Assembly: GCF_036010485.1 (NCBI RefSeq)
Contig: NZ_CP108568.1
Span: 1,550,001 to 1,614,000 of the forward strand
DNA length: 64,000 nucleotides
Direction: 5' to 3'
Source of the DNA: Streptomyces sp. NBC_01198
GTDB taxonomy: Bacteria > Actinomycetota > Actinomycetes > Streptomycetales > Streptomycetaceae
Shown: piece by piece, positions 16,702-29,106 of the stretch
How the letters are laid out: each line of letters begins with the position of its first letter
Position numbering within the stretch: the stretch's first letter is position 1
Position numbers and translations under genes: made by a program
Notes under the pieces: model-generated
Databases searched by the model: none
Told to the model about the DNA's origin: nothing
Seen by the model: the letters and a program-made list of their open reading frames with translations, nothing else

Positions 16702-17271
16702 CTACGCCCAGGCGGGATCACGGCCGGTCAGGCCGAGGATACGGTCCAAGGTGGGTGCGTCGGCCGGCATCGCGACCTCCGGTCCGTACATGCCCATCTT
16801 CCGCCCCTGCTCCACGCCGACGAACACCGTGTCGTGCAGATGCGCCAGCAGGTCGGCGGGCAGTTCCAGCCGCTGCCCGGTCGCGACCGCCAGGTCCCAG
16901 CCGTGCATGGCCAGCTCGCCGACGATCATGTCGCCCAAGACTGGCGCGGGCAGCTTCTGCGGCGTGCCCATGCTCGTCTCGCCCTGCCAGGCGCTCGGCG
17001 GCGCCCACGACGACGTGATGTCGTCCAGCAGGGCGAGCAGGCGGCCGCGCCAGTCGCCGGCCGCCAGGTCCACATCGGACTCGGCGGCCGCCGGCTGCGG
17101 AACGGACTCCTTGCGGCCACCGCCGGCGAGCGACGGGCCCCAGAACAGGAGGTGGTTGACCAGTGCCCGCACGTCGTACTCCGTGCACGGAGTCTTGTTG
17201 GCGAGCTGGTCGTCGGTGATGGTGCGGGCGACTGCGGCCATGGCCTCGGCAGCATTGGATAGATGTGACAT
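16702..17271 (-). CDS. TIGR03086-type DinB/maleylpyruvate isomerase-like protein
   Basis: The 189-residue protein is a four-helix-bundle DinB-like member of the mycothiol-dependent maleylpyruvate isomerase family. Metal-ligand histidines lie in [12 protein letters not shown] (about 40) and [16 protein letters not shown] (about 125). A third helical block is [16 protein letters not shown]. Family members use a metal and often mycothiol, but the substrate here is unknown. It is divergent from the broken AraC-type gene, with only 64 bp between them. The AraC-type protein may once have regulated it. Confidence 0.8.
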   Translation of the reverse strand: MSHLSNAAEAMAAVARTITDDQLANKTPCTEYDVRALVNHLLFWGPSLAGGGRKESVPQPAAAESDVDLAAGDWRGRLLALLDDITSSWAPPSAWQGETSMGTPQKLPAPVLGDMIVGELAMHGWDLAVATGQRLELPADLLAHLHDTVFVGVEQGRKMGMYGPEVAMPADAPTLDRILGLTGRDPAWA

Positions 17272-17335
17272 GGCAGCGACCCTAGGCGGCGCGGGCCGGA
17301 GGGGTATTGAACAAACGCGACATACACTCTGCTGT

Positions 17336-17735
17336 GTGGAGCGGGACGTTCGCGAACTGCGGAGTGCGTGGGCCAGCTATCAGCGCCACGCGTTCCACAG
17401 CCTGTCGCAGGCGCTCGCGCCATGTTGTGGAGCGGTACGGGGAGGTTCGCTGGGACTACGACGAGCCCTACCGGCGGAAGATCGTGCCCTACCCGAACGT
17501 GCAGCTGTCTTTCGGCGGCGGCCACGCGGACGTCCACGGCGTGCGCAGTGGCTACCGGATCCAGGCTCTCGAGGGCCGCGGCCACGTCTTCGGCGTCGCG
17601 TTCCGGCCGGGCTGCTTCCGCCTGTTCCTCGATGCCGCCGTCTCGACGATCACCGACTGCGTTGTCCCGGCGACCGAGGTGTTCGGCCCGGACCTTGCCC
17701 CTGCCGATAACCCCATCCACCCTGGTGGGAGGGTG
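17336..17735 (+). pseudogene. AraC-family (DUF6597) regulator, frameshifted and cut by an intron
   Basis: The N-terminal domain of an AraC-type transcription factor is readable in two phases. From GTG 17336 comes VERDVRELRSAWASYQRHAF. After a one-base loss near 17,418 the next phase continues HVVERYGEVRWDYDEPYRRK, VQLSFGGGHADVHGV and GVAFRPGCFRLFL up to DNPIHP. There the sequence changes to group II intron DNA at about 17,733. The C-terminal DNA-binding half is not found in the window, so the intron insertion was followed by loss of the downstream exon. Confidence 0.72.
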
Positions 17736-18770
17736 TGTGCGAGATGCGGCGTGTCCGGGTACGGGCGGCGCCTTGGCCTGCACGGTGGTGCCAGGGAATG
17801 ATGATCAACTGTGCTGCTTCGACTGTACTTGTTGTTTAAGTGCGCCACGAGCGCAGAGAGTGAGGTTGATGTAGATAAGCCCACTTGATGCGGTGCTGTG
17901 CAGATGATGAAGGTTTTGTGGCCCTTCGGCGTCGCCCTCGGGGGGAGGCGTCAAACCACCTCAAGCTGCGTTGGCTGAAGACCGTCGTGGTGAGCGTTGA
18001 GGAAAAGGCGTCCATGAGGCGTCAGGTGGGGATCGGAAAGGCGAGCGAGAGCGAACCGCTGACGACGTGTCGAAACAAGCAACTGACATCAAAACCGGAG
18101 CGGTTAAATGGCGCCGGGATGAGCCTGGCGGGAGCCCGTCTATTGGCCAGGTGGTGTCCGGCATGGAGGCGGCGCGAGTCCGGTCTGCGGCTTCTGCATG
18201 GAACGTGGGAAGGCGAGTGCCGATACGGCCGTCTGGGCCTCGAATGGCTCAGGCGGCGAGAGGGAGTGCGCCGGGCGGCGGAAACCGTGAGGCGTTGAGT
18301 ACCGATGCGGCACGCGCTGGCGGACCGGCCCGTAGTAGTGATGAAGCCCTGGTAATCGGGGTGGAGCGAAGGGGCCGGCTCATTGGTGATCTGTTCGCGC
18401 GAACAACCGGATTTACTCCGGGAGGAAGCGGGTGAGCATGTCAGGTCTGGCGGACAAGCCGTTCGCTATTTCGAAGCTGCTGGTGTGGGAGGCATACGAG
18501 AGAGTCAAGGCCAATAAGGGTGCGGCCGGAGTGGACGGGTGCTCGATCGAGGACTTCGAGAAGGATCTGCGGGGGAACCTGTACAAGATCTGGAACCGGA
18601 TGTCCTGGGCACGTACTTTCCTCCTCCGGTGAAGGAGGTCGAGATCCCAAAGCCCGGGGGAACGAGAATCCTCGGGGTGCCGACGGTGGCCGATCGAATA
18701 GCTCAGACGGTGGTCGCTCTGACGCTGGAGCCCAGGACGGAGTCGATCTTTCACGACGACTCCTACGGGT
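17733..18770 (+). mobile_element. 5' portion of a group II intron
   Basis: A GTGTGCGAG sequence at 17735, matching the GUGYG start of bacterial group II introns, directly follows the broken AraC-type reading frame. About 700 bp of structured non-coding DNA follow, and then a maturase reading frame starts at 18438. Domains V and VI and the 3' splice site are absent, because the maturase is cut at about 18,770 by a transposase fragment. The intron can no longer be mobile. The exact 5' boundary is uncertain by 2-4 nt. Confidence 0.62.
18438..18770 (+). pseudogene. Group II intron reverse transcriptase/maturase, frameshifted and truncated
   Basis: The N-terminal 110 residues of an LtrA-type reverse transcriptase can be read. 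ATG 18438 follows GGAGGAAGCGGG. AYERVKANKGAAGVDG and FEKDLRGNLYKIWNRMS come first. A one-base deletion near 18,606 then shifts the frame to GTYFPPPVKEVEIPKPGGTR and ADRIAQTVVALTLEP. The homology ends at HDDSYG, before the catalytic YADD region, where DNA of a DDE transposase begins. Both the shift and the truncation inactivate it. Confidence 0.8.
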
Positions 18771-20019
18771 GGCCCTCTACCAGGCACTGAACGCCGGCTG
18801 GGCCGAGCCGTCCCGGCTGCGGAGCCTGCTCGCCTCGCTGCCCGTGCCGCGTGCGGTCGACGGCCGGATCGTGCTGGCCGTGGACGTCTCCACCTGGTTG
18901 CGCCCCGACGCCGAGACCAGCCCCGACCGGCTGTTCTGCCACGTCTACGGACGTGGCCGCGGCAAGGACCAGTTCATCCCTGGCTGGCCCTACTCCTTCG
19001 TCGCCGCCCTGGAGTCCGGCCGCACCTCCTGGTGCCGACTGCTGGACGCGGCCCGGCTGGGCCCGGCCGACGACGCCGCAGCCGTCACCGCCGCCCAACT
19101 ACGCGACGTTGTCACGGGATTGATCACGGCGGGACACTGGATCGAGGGCGACCCCGAACTGCTGGTCGTCGCCGACGCCGGCTACGACCTGGCCCGTCTG
19201 GCCTTCCTGCTCGCCGACCTACCCGTGGAGGTATGCGGCAGGCTCCCCTCGGACCGCGTCCTGGCCCGTGACCCCGCCCCGCACAACGCGGCACCCCGGC
19301 CGGGCCGCCCCCGCATGCACGGGGCCCCGTTCGCCCTCGCCAGGCCCACCACCTGGGGGGACCCGCAGACCGAGACCCGAACCGACACCACCCGCTACGG
19401 CACCGCGACCGCCCAGGCATGGGACCGGCTCCACCCCCGGCTTACCCGCCGCTCGGCCTGGATCACCGACCAGAACGTCGAACTTCCCGTTCTGCACGGC
19501 CTCGTGGTCCGCCTGCACGTCGAGCACCTGCCCGGCGGACGGGATCCCGACCCGGTGTGGCTGTGGTCCTCCCGAACCGGAGCCGGCCCCTCCCACGTCG
19601 ACCAACTGTGGCGGGCCTACCTGCGCAGATTCGACCTGGAGCACACCTTCCGCCTGATGAAGCAGACACTCGGCTGGACCGTGCCCAAGCTCCGTGACCC
19701 GACCAGCGCGGACCTGTGGACGATGCTGATCATCGCCGCACACACCCAACTGTGGCTCGCCCGACCAGCCGCACAGGACCTGCGTCGCCCATGGGAACGC
19801 CCGCTACCTCCACACAAGTTGACGCCCGCCAGGGTCCGGCGAGGGTTTCGCAACATCCGCGCGAAGACAGCCCGTCCCGCGGCAGCGCCAAAACCCTCCC
19901 GCCCCGGCCCAGGACGCCCCCGCGGATCGAGCAACCGTACGAGAGCACCCCGCCACACACCGGGGAAAACCGCCAAACGCGCCGAGTCACTCGACGAGCA
20001 CTACGGCCGCCGACGATAA
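18771..20019 (+). pseudogene. DDE transposase (NF041680-like), N-terminus missing
   Basis: From ALYQALNAGWAEPSRLRSLL onward this is a DDE transposase of the NF041680-like actinobacterial group: RIVLAVDVSTWLRPDA (first Asp), LLVVADAGYDLARLAFLLAD (second Asp) and RFDLEHTFRLMKQTLGWTVP (Glu region). The C-terminal tail is Arg/Pro-rich and stops at 20017-20019. Family members begin roughly 60-70 residues earlier; that part is replaced by intron DNA. The frame stays open upstream to 18520, but only through unrelated sequence. It is therefore a 5'-truncated copy. Confidence 0.78.
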
Positions 20020-20039
20020 AGATCAAGCTGTGTGGGTGT

Positions 20040-20068
20040 CGATAATTCGTCCGTGCAGGTCAGCAGCC
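20040..20068 (+). repeat. 29-bp motif shared with 11218-11246
   Basis: The sequence starting CGATAATTCGTCCGTGCAGG matches CGATAACTCATCCGCGCAGA at 11218 in 24 of 29 positions, in the same orientation. Weaker similarity runs on for about 20 bp (GACCTG..TGGGTG). One copy lies 21 bp after the transposase stop and the other overlaps the stop of a hypothetical gene. They may be ends of related insertion elements. Confidence 0.45.
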
Positions 20069-20223
20069 TGCGGGCCGGTGACCTGGGTGCTGAACTGCCC
20101 CCGCCCTCCCCGGGGCTCTCAGCAACCCTCCGCCGCTTGTAGGAACCGAACAATCCGCACCAGAATCACGTGATCATGGTCCCCAGAAAAATAGCCTCTG
20201 ACCTGCGGCTTTTCTAGAGTCAT

Positions 20224-20243
20224 GGTCCCCAAGTGGTCCCCAG
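20224..20243 (+). repeat. Paired GGTCCCC tract near tRNA-Pro
   Basis: GGTCCCCAAGTGGTCCCCAG lies about 95 bp from the tRNA 3' end, with another GGTCCCC about 40 bp to its left. The layout matches 10009-10028 in 16 of 20 positions. I read it as DNA from the tail of a lost integrase gene next to an attachment site. Confidence 0.4.
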
Positions 20244-20286
20244 CTACTGACGCGTCATCAGACGGGCATGATTCCCAGAAACGAGA

Positions 20287-20328
20287 AGAGGCCCGCCGAC
20301 CTGGCCAAATGCCAGTCAGCGGGCCTCT
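20287..20328 (-). terminator. Terminator of the tRNA-Pro transcript
   Basis: A 10-bp perfect stem (AGAGGCCCGC at 20287-20296 with GCGGGCCTCT at 20319-20328) starts 9 bp beyond the tRNA 3' end. On the minus strand it is followed by a moderately T-rich stretch. Confidence 0.65.
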
Positions 20329-20336
20329 CTGCACCG

Positions 20337-20410
<74 letters not shown>

Positions 20411-20508
20411 GTGCTTGGCCGGTCCCGGGGGGTGGTTCCCGGGGGGCCGTGCATGAGAACAATACCTCACATCGGGGGGTGTTCGCTCGCACCCTGGGGG
20501 GTGGGGGG

Positions 20509-21069
20509 CTACGCCTCGTGGTCGAGGGGTGACGGGGGTGGGGTGGGGGTGGTGGTGGGTGGGGTGGGGGTGGGCTTGGGGGGTTTGGGGGTGGACTGGC
20601 GGCGGGCGTCCTCCGCGCTGTTCTGGGCGCCCAGGCTGCCGAAGTAGAAGCCGGAGACGGTGGCCAGGACGGTCATCAGGGAGGTCACGATGGTCTTGCG
20701 GAGGTCGCCGGAGTCGGGGCCCGAGGAGAGCATCGCGACCGCGAGGGCGAAGCCGACCAGGGCCAGGATGAGCAGGGCGATGATGCTCCGGGTCAGGCCG
20801 CGGACACCGCGGGGCTCGCGCAGGTCGCGCAGGAAGTCGCGGACCTCGCGGTCGGTGGCCGCGCTGTCGATCAGGTGGTCGGTGAGCTGGCGGCGCCAGG
20901 CGGTGGCGCGGCGGACGTCCATGATCAGCGGGACCACGGCGATCCCGGCGACGACCACGACGACCACCGCGATCAGGATGAGGGCCGAGCCGCCTTTCAG
21001 GCCGCTGATCGGCTCCGCGGCGGTGGCCGCCGTCGACGTGAGCGCGGTCACGCCCGGTGAGTACGTCAT
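20509..21069 (-). CDS. Small membrane protein of unknown function
   Basis: The 186-residue protein has an N-terminal membrane helix (about 26-50, ALILIAVVVVVVAGIAVVPL), a charged cytosolic stretch (DREVRDFLRDLREPRGV) and two further helices (about 95-115 and 128-148). It ends in a Pro/Thr-rich tail encoded by a G/C microsatellite. I do not recognise a family. A simple scaffold or channel-like accessory role is possible, but nothing shows it. The start at 21069 is ATG. The gene stands alone between the tRNA and lacZ. Confidence 0.65.
   Translation of the reverse strand: MTYSPGVTALTSTAATAAEPISGLKGGSALILIAVVVVVVAGIAVVPLIMDVRRATAWRRQLTDHLIDSAATDREVRDFLRDLREPRGVRGLTRSIIALLILALVGFALAVAMLSSGPDSGDLRKTIVTSLMTVLATVSGFYFGSLGAQNSAEDARRQSTPKPPKPTPTPPTTTPTPPPSPLDHEA
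20525..20595 (+). repeat. G-tract microsatellite inside the membrane protein gene
   Basis: The plus strand carries many GGGG/GGGGG runs separated by single T or GT over about 70 bp. It encodes, on the opposite strand, a repetitive Pro/Thr tail (PTPTPPTTTPTPPPS). Such a tract can form G-quadruplex DNA on the template strand and is prone to length change. Confidence 0.7.
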
Positions 21070-21302
21070 TGCAGTGTCCCCCCAGTCTTTCCGGGCGGGC
21101 AGGATCCCAGCGGGCCGGCGGGATGGTCAAGTCCCGTACGGGGTGGGGGGATTCGTCCCTGCCAGGCGGGGCGGGGGCGGGGCGCGGGTCAATTCGGTGA
21201 CCGCTACACCTGGCGGCGGACCCGTGACCTCAGCAGAATCGGTGCTGCGGATCAGCCGGACCGGACAGGCCCGGCGCGCGCCTTCGCGGATCCGGGAACT
21301 GA

Positions 21303-25030
<3,728 letters not shown>

Positions 25031-25092
25031 CGGTCGTGGCGGCCCGGCGTGCGGATACGTGTGCCGGGCCGCTCTTCGCCACATGTGCCGAG

Positions 25093-25142
25093 GCGCGCAC
25101 CGGCAGGTGTCTGGCGCGGGGGCGCCCCTGGCCGGTGCGCGC
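25093..25142. terminator. Bidirectional terminator between convergent genes
   Basis: A 12-bp perfect inverted repeat (GCGCGCACCGGC at 25093-25104, GCCGGTGCGCGC at 25131-25142) lies between the acetyltransferase gene and the convergent hydrolase gene. No T-tract follows, as is common in Streptomyces. Confidence 0.6.
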
Positions 25143-25181
25143 GGCACGTACGTGTGCCGACGTGGCAGAGGCGGCCGGTGG

Positions 25182-26435
25182 CTACTCGGGGCGGGCTGCC
25201 TCGTAGTCGCCGGCGGTGTCGGCCGTGTCGGCGGGGGCGGCCGGAGCCGCCAGGGCGGCCGGAGCCGCCGGGGCGGCCGGGTGGTCGGTGCCGGGTGGGC
25301 GCTCCGGGTGCACCGGCCAGCCGCCCGCCGGGACGACGGCGACCTCGCGCCACCACCAGTCGTCCCGCTGCGGGTCGGCGGGCTCGAAGGGCGCGCCGAC
25401 CCGAGGGGTGGCGATCTTCGCGCCGGTCGTCCGGGAGGCGGCCACCGTGCCCTCGGCGGGGTCGGCCCAGGCGTGCTGGGCGAGGTTGAAGGTGCCCCAG
25501 TGGATGGGCAGCATCACGCCGTGCGGGGTGCCGCCGGACAGGTCGGTGTGCGCCTGCATGCCCTCGGCCGGCGTCATGTGGATGTCGGGCCAGAATTCGC
25601 TGTAGGCGCCGACCTGGATCATCGTGGCGTCGAAGGGGCCGTGTTCGGCGCCGATGTCGCCGAAGCCGGGGAAGTAGCCGGTGTCACCGCTGTGGAAGAT
25701 CCGGTGGGTGCCGTCGGTGACCGCCCAGGACGCCCACAGGGTCTGCTGGCGGCCGCGCAGGCCGCGCCCGCAGAAGTGCCGGGCCGGGGTGGCGGTCAGG
25801 CGCAGGCCGGCGATCCCGGTGGACTCGTTCCAGTCCAGCTCGTGCAGCCGGGCCGCGGGGACACCCCAGTGCTCCAGGTGCGCGCCGACCCCCAGCGGCA
25901 CCGCGAAGACGACGTCGCTGTGGACGAGTTGGGCGATGGTCGGCATGTCGAGGTGGTCGTAGTGGTCGTGCGAGATGACCACCACGTCGAGGCCGGTCAG
26001 CGAGCCCAGCGGGACCGGCGCCGGGTGGACGCGCTTGGGGCCGACGAAGGAGAACGGCGAGCAGCGATCGCCCCAGACGGGGTCGAAGAGCACCCGGCGG
26101 CCGCCGATCTCGGCCAGCACGGTGGAGTGTCCCATCCAGGTCAGCCGGAGCCCGGAGGCGGGCGGTACGGCGAGGTCGGCGAGGGTGGTGGGGTGCACCG
26201 GGACCGGCCTGGCCGGCTTCCTGGTGACCCGGGCCTCCTTGCGGAGGGTCGCGGGCAGCGACTTGAACATCTCGCGGCTCGGGCCCTGGTGGGCGGCGAC
26301 CGGGTTCACGAACACGCCGTCCGCGTAGTTCGGTGACCGCAGGATACGTTCGAGACGCGCGCCGGCGGGGTCGGCCCCGAAGGGGGCGGGGCGCGCCTTC
26401 ACGAGGCGGGACGGCTGTCGGCCGGCGCCGGTCAC
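25182..26435 (-). CDS. UlaG/NAPE-PLD-like metallo-beta-lactamase-fold hydrolase
   Basis: The 417-residue protein has the metal-binding signature HDHYDHLDMP (about residue 155). It follows RLTWMGHSTVLAEIGGRRVL and FDPVWGDRCSPF, a layout typical of the MBL-fold group that includes UlaG-like and N-acyl-phosphatidylethanolamine phospholipase D-like enzymes. Later ligands lie in ATPARHFCGRG, FHSGDTGYFPGF and LPIHWGTFNLAQHAW. An Ala/Pro-repeat tail (about 385-410) is encoded by tandem GC repeats. GTG 26435 follows GGAGGAAAC. The true substrate is unknown; a phosphodiester or lactone is plausible from the family. Confidence 0.85.
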   Translation of the reverse strand: MTGAGRQPSRLVKARPAPFGADPAGARLERILRSPNYADGVFVNPVAAHQGPSREMFKSLPATLRKEARVTRKPARPVPVHPTTLADLAVPPASGLRLTWMGHSTVLAEIGGRRVLFDPVWGDRCSPFSFVGPKRVHPAPVPLGSLTGLDVVVISHDHYDHLDMPTIAQLVHSDVVFAVPLGVGAHLEHWGVPAARLHELDWNESTGIAGLRLTATPARHFCGRGLRGRQQTLWASWAVTDGTHRIFHSGDTGYFPGFGDIGAEHGPFDATMIQVGAYSEFWPDIHMTPAEGMQAHTDLSGGTPHGVMLPIHWGTFNLAQHAWADPAEGTVAASRTTGAKIATPRVGAPFEPADPQRDDWWWREVAVVPAGGWPVHPERPPGTDHPAAPAAPAALAAPAAPADTADTAGDYEAARPE

Positions 26436-26681
26436 GTTTCCTCCAGGCAGGGACTCTTCTGATCGGCGGAAGATCCGCCTGTTCCATTATGCGGGCCTGG
26501 ACGGATCTTCCCCGGGGTGGTGGAGGGGCTTGCGGGGCCGGTGGTCGCGCGGGCGGTTGCCGCCCGCGGGGCGCCGGGCGGCATCGGGCGCGTCCGGGCG
26601 CCGTGGATCCGGGCGCCCCGGGGTGCGCGGTCTCGGGCAGGAAGGAGAGAGCCCGCCCGGGAGGCCGGGCGGGCGGTGGGG

Positions 26682-26936
26682 TCAGCCGCTCTTGCGGCGG
26701 AATTCGCGGGCGCCGCCGGCGCGGCCGTGGGCGCCGTGGATCTTGGACTGGTCGGGTCCGGTGCCGGTGGCGCCGGCCCCGCGGCGGGCGCCTTGCTTGC
26801 GTTCGAGCGCCTCGCGGAACTTCCGCTTCACCTCGTCCTCGTCCTCGTCCTCGGCGGGGGCCGCGACTTCGGGCTCCTCGGTGGAAGGTTCGGCGGCCGC
26901 GGGGGCCGCAGCGGCCTGCTGCTGTTGGTCGGTCAT
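26682..26936 (-). CDS. DUF5302 small protein
   Basis: The 84-residue, highly charged protein starts [16 protein letters not shown], has an acidic run ([20 protein letters not shown]) and ends in a basic Gly-rich tail ([19 protein letters not shown]). This pattern matches the actinobacterial DUF5302 family, of unknown function. ATG 26936 is chosen because the longer in-frame alternative to 27041 runs into the promoter of the divergent gene. It has no membrane segment and is probably partly disordered. Confidence 0.78.
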   Translation of the reverse strand: MTDQQQQAAAAPAAAEPSTEEPEVAAPAEDEDEDEVKRKFREALERKQGARRGAGATGTGPDQSKIHGAHGRAGGAREFRRKSG

Positions 26937-27039
26937 GCCATCAAGAGTCGCACGCCGCAGCCCCGCGGCCCACCCGATATCGCCGGCGTGGGTGGCGCGT
27001 GTACGGTTCCGGTCACGCCCTCGGAGGAGGATCAGACCC

Positions 27040-28068
27040 ATGACCTGGCTGTTGTACGGCGCTTCCGGCTACACCGGCCGCCTGATCGCCCGCCGCGCCG
27101 TCGCTCTTGGTATGCGCCCTGTGCTGGCGGGCCGCAGCGCGGCGAAGGTGGTACCGCTGGCGGCCGAACTGGGCCTGGAGCATCGGGTGTTCGGCCTGCA
27201 GGAGGCCGGCGCGATACGCCGCGGCCTGAAGGGTGTGGAGAGCGTGGCGCACTGCGCGGGGCCTTTCGCGCGTACCGCGTTGCCGATGGCGACGGCCTGC
27301 CTGGAGACGGGGACCGGCTATCTGGACATCACCGGGGAGATCGACGTCTTCGAGTCGCTGCACGCGCTGGGCGCCCGGGCGGCGTCGGCCGGAGTGACGC
27401 TGCTGCCCGGCGCGGGATTCGACGTGGTGCCCACGGACTGCGTGGCCGCGCTGCTCGCGGCCCGGCTGCCGGACGCCACCCAGCTGGACCTGGCCTTCCT
27501 CACCGGCGGTGGCGCGAGCCCGGGCACGGTGCGTACCGCGGTGGAGAGCGCGGCGGACGGCGGGCGGATCCGTTCCGGCGGGGAGATCCGTGTCGTGCCG
27601 TTCGGGTCGCGGCAGGTGCGGGCGGCTTTCCCCTCGGGGGCGCGGATGGTGGTGTCGGTGCCGTGGGGCGACGTGAGTACGGCGTACCACTCGACGGGAA
27701 TCCCGGACATCACCGCCTACACGGCGGTGCCGGCGGCCGCGCTGGCGGCGACCCGGGTGCTGCGGCTCGGCCCGCTGCGGGGGGCGGTCGGCGGGGCGGT
27801 GGGGCGGCTGGTGCGCGGTCCCGGCGAGCGGTCGCTGAACGGCTCCGGGTGCGAGGTGTGGGGGCGGGCCAGGGACGCGGCGGGCAACACGGTGTCGGCG
27901 ACGCTCACCGGACCCAACCCGTACCGGCTGACAGTGGACTCGGTGCTGCGGATCGTCGGGCGGCTGCCGGAGCTGCCGGCCGGCTTCCAGACTCCGTCGC
28001 GGGCGCTGGGCGCGGACTTCGCGGGCACCCTGGACGGGGTGACCGTCACCATGGCCGCGCTGCGGTGA
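27040..28068 (+). CDS. Saccharopine-dehydrogenase-like / trans-acting enoyl reductase family protein
   Basis: The 342-residue protein has an N-terminal Rossmann fold ([22 protein letters not shown]-binding GxSGxTG). [32 protein letters not shown] and [16 protein letters not shown] follow. These blocks are typical of the family containing saccharopine dehydrogenase-like oxidoreductases and mycobacterial trans-acting enoyl reductase. The substrate is unknown. ATG 27040 is preceded by GGAGGAGG (27023-27030). No polyketide synthase lies nearby, so the mycobacterial role does not carry over directly. Confidence 0.85.
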   Translation: MTWLLYGASGYTGRLIARRAVALGMRPVLAGRSAAKVVPLAAELGLEHRVFGLQEAGAIRRGLKGVESVAHCAGPFARTALPMATACLETGTGYLDITGEIDVFESLHALGARAASAGVTLLPGAGFDVVPTDCVAALLAARLPDATQLDLAFLTGGGASPGTVRTAVESAADGGRIRSGGEIRVVPFGSRQVRAAFPSGARMVVSVPWGDVSTAYHSTGIPDITAYTAVPAAALAATRVLRLGPLRGAVGGAVGRLVRGPGERSLNGSGCEVWGRARDAAGNTVSATLTGPNPYRLTVDSVLRIVGRLPELPAGFQTPSRALGADFAGTLDGVTVTMAALR

Positions 28069-28091
28069 GCCCGCTGGTCCCGGTGGTGGCC

Positions 28092-28136
28092 GGACGGCGG
28101 CCGAGCGGCACGAGATTACCGCTGCGGCCGCCGTCC
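28092..28136. terminator. Bidirectional terminator between convergent genes
   Basis: GGACGGCGGCCG (28092-28103) and CGGCCGCCGTCC (28125-28136) form a 12-bp perfect stem, followed on the plus strand by TTCCCTTCCCC. It separates the oxidoreductase gene from the DUF574 methyltransferase gene. Confidence 0.68.
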
Positions 28137-28180
28137 TTCCCTTCCCCGGTGATGGTTGGTCTGTGGGTGGGCGGGCCGGC

Positions 28181-28987
28181 TCAGGGCTTGCGGCCGACAC
28201 CGCCGTAGATGCCGATGTTGCGCAGCTCGTCGGGCCCGGGTTCCGTCCCGTGCGGGTGCCACAGCGGCACCCGGACCAGGCCGGGCTCCAGCAGCTCGAA
28301 GCCGTCGAAGAAGGCCAGGACCTCGTCGTGGGGCCGCAGGCTCAGGCTCGCGGTGGCCTTGCCGTAGACGGAGACGGCCTCGCCGACCTGCTGGGCGTGG
28401 AAGTCGGCGGTGCCGTGCGAGAGCACCAGGTGGCTGCCGGACGGCACGGCGTCCCGCAGCAGCGCGACGGTGCCCGCCGGGTCCTCGTCGTCGCTGACGA
28501 AGTGCAGGACGGAGACGAGCAGGACGGCGACCGGCTCGGCTAAGTCGATCAGCGTGGTGACCGCCGGGTGGTCCAGGATGGCCTGCGGGTCGCGCAGGTC
28601 CACCAGCCCGAAGGCGGTGTTGCCCGCGCGCAGCAGCCTGGCCCCCGCGTGGGCGGCCACGATCGGGTCGTTGTCGATGTACGCGACGCGGGCGTCGGGG
28701 TTCACCGACTGGGCGATCTGGTGGGTGTTCGGCGACGTGGGGATGCCGGTGCCGATGTCGATGAACTGGCTGATCCCGAGGCCCGCCAGGTACGCGACGG
28801 TGCGGCGCAGGAACTCGCGGTTGGCCAGGGCGCTGTCCACGATCTCTGGCGAGGCCTTGATGATCTGCTGGGCGGCCTCGCGGTCGACCAGGTAGTTGTC
28901 CTTGCCGCCGAGGTAGTAGTCGTACATCCGGGCCGGGTGCGCCCGGCTGGTGTTGATCTCCCCGACTGGGTATCCCTGTTCGGTCAA
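28181..28987 (-). CDS. DUF574 SAM-dependent methyltransferase (copy 1)
   Basis: The 268-residue protein belongs to the actinobacterial DUF574 (PF04672) methyltransferases. RAHPARMYDYYLGGKDNYLV is the N-terminal signature. The SAM loop is FIDIGTGIPTSPNTHQ, YIDNDPIV is the acidic motif II and VSVLHFVSDDEDPAG comes later. The substrate is unknown. TTG 28987 is chosen over GTG 28990 because GGAGG then sits 6 nt away, exactly as at the TTG start of its neighbour. Both copies probably arose by tandem duplication. Such proteins are common next to DUF397/DUF5753 regulators, as here. Confidence 0.88.
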   Translation of the reverse strand: MTEQGYPVGEINTSRAHPARMYDYYLGGKDNYLVDREAAQQIIKASPEIVDSALANREFLRRTVAYLAGLGISQFIDIGTGIPTSPNTHQIAQSVNPDARVAYIDNDPIVAAHAGARLLRAGNTAFGLVDLRDPQAILDHPAVTTLIDLAEPVAVLLVSVLHFVSDDEDPAGTVALLRDAVPSGSHLVLSHGTADFHAQQVGEAVSVYGKATASLSLRPHDEVLAFFDGFELLEPGLVRVPLWHPHGTEPGPDELRNIGIYGGVGRKP

Positions 28988-29020
28988 CACCGTCCTCCGG
29001 TTTCTTCTCGCCGCGCGACG

Positions 29021-29104
29021 CGTGGTGCGCGGCGCCGTGCTGCCTGGTGGTCTGGCGGGGTGGTGCGTGGTCGTGCCCGTGGTGCGGCGATGCCGAGGTG
29101 CGGT
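29021..29104 (-). repeat. GTGGTGCG-rich leader upstream of methyltransferase copy 1
   Basis: Degenerate repeats of GTGGTGCG and GGTGCGTGGT fill this leader. A similar tract lies upstream of copy 2. It has no reading frame of its own and separates the two methyltransferase genes. Confidence 0.45.
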
Positions 29105-29106
29105 GA

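Noticed and set aside
25182..26435. The second metallo-beta-lactamase-fold protein as part of the defence cassette
   Set aside because: It lies in the core-like region among housekeeping-type genes and belongs to the UlaG/NAPE-PLD-like group, not the ComEC-like group.
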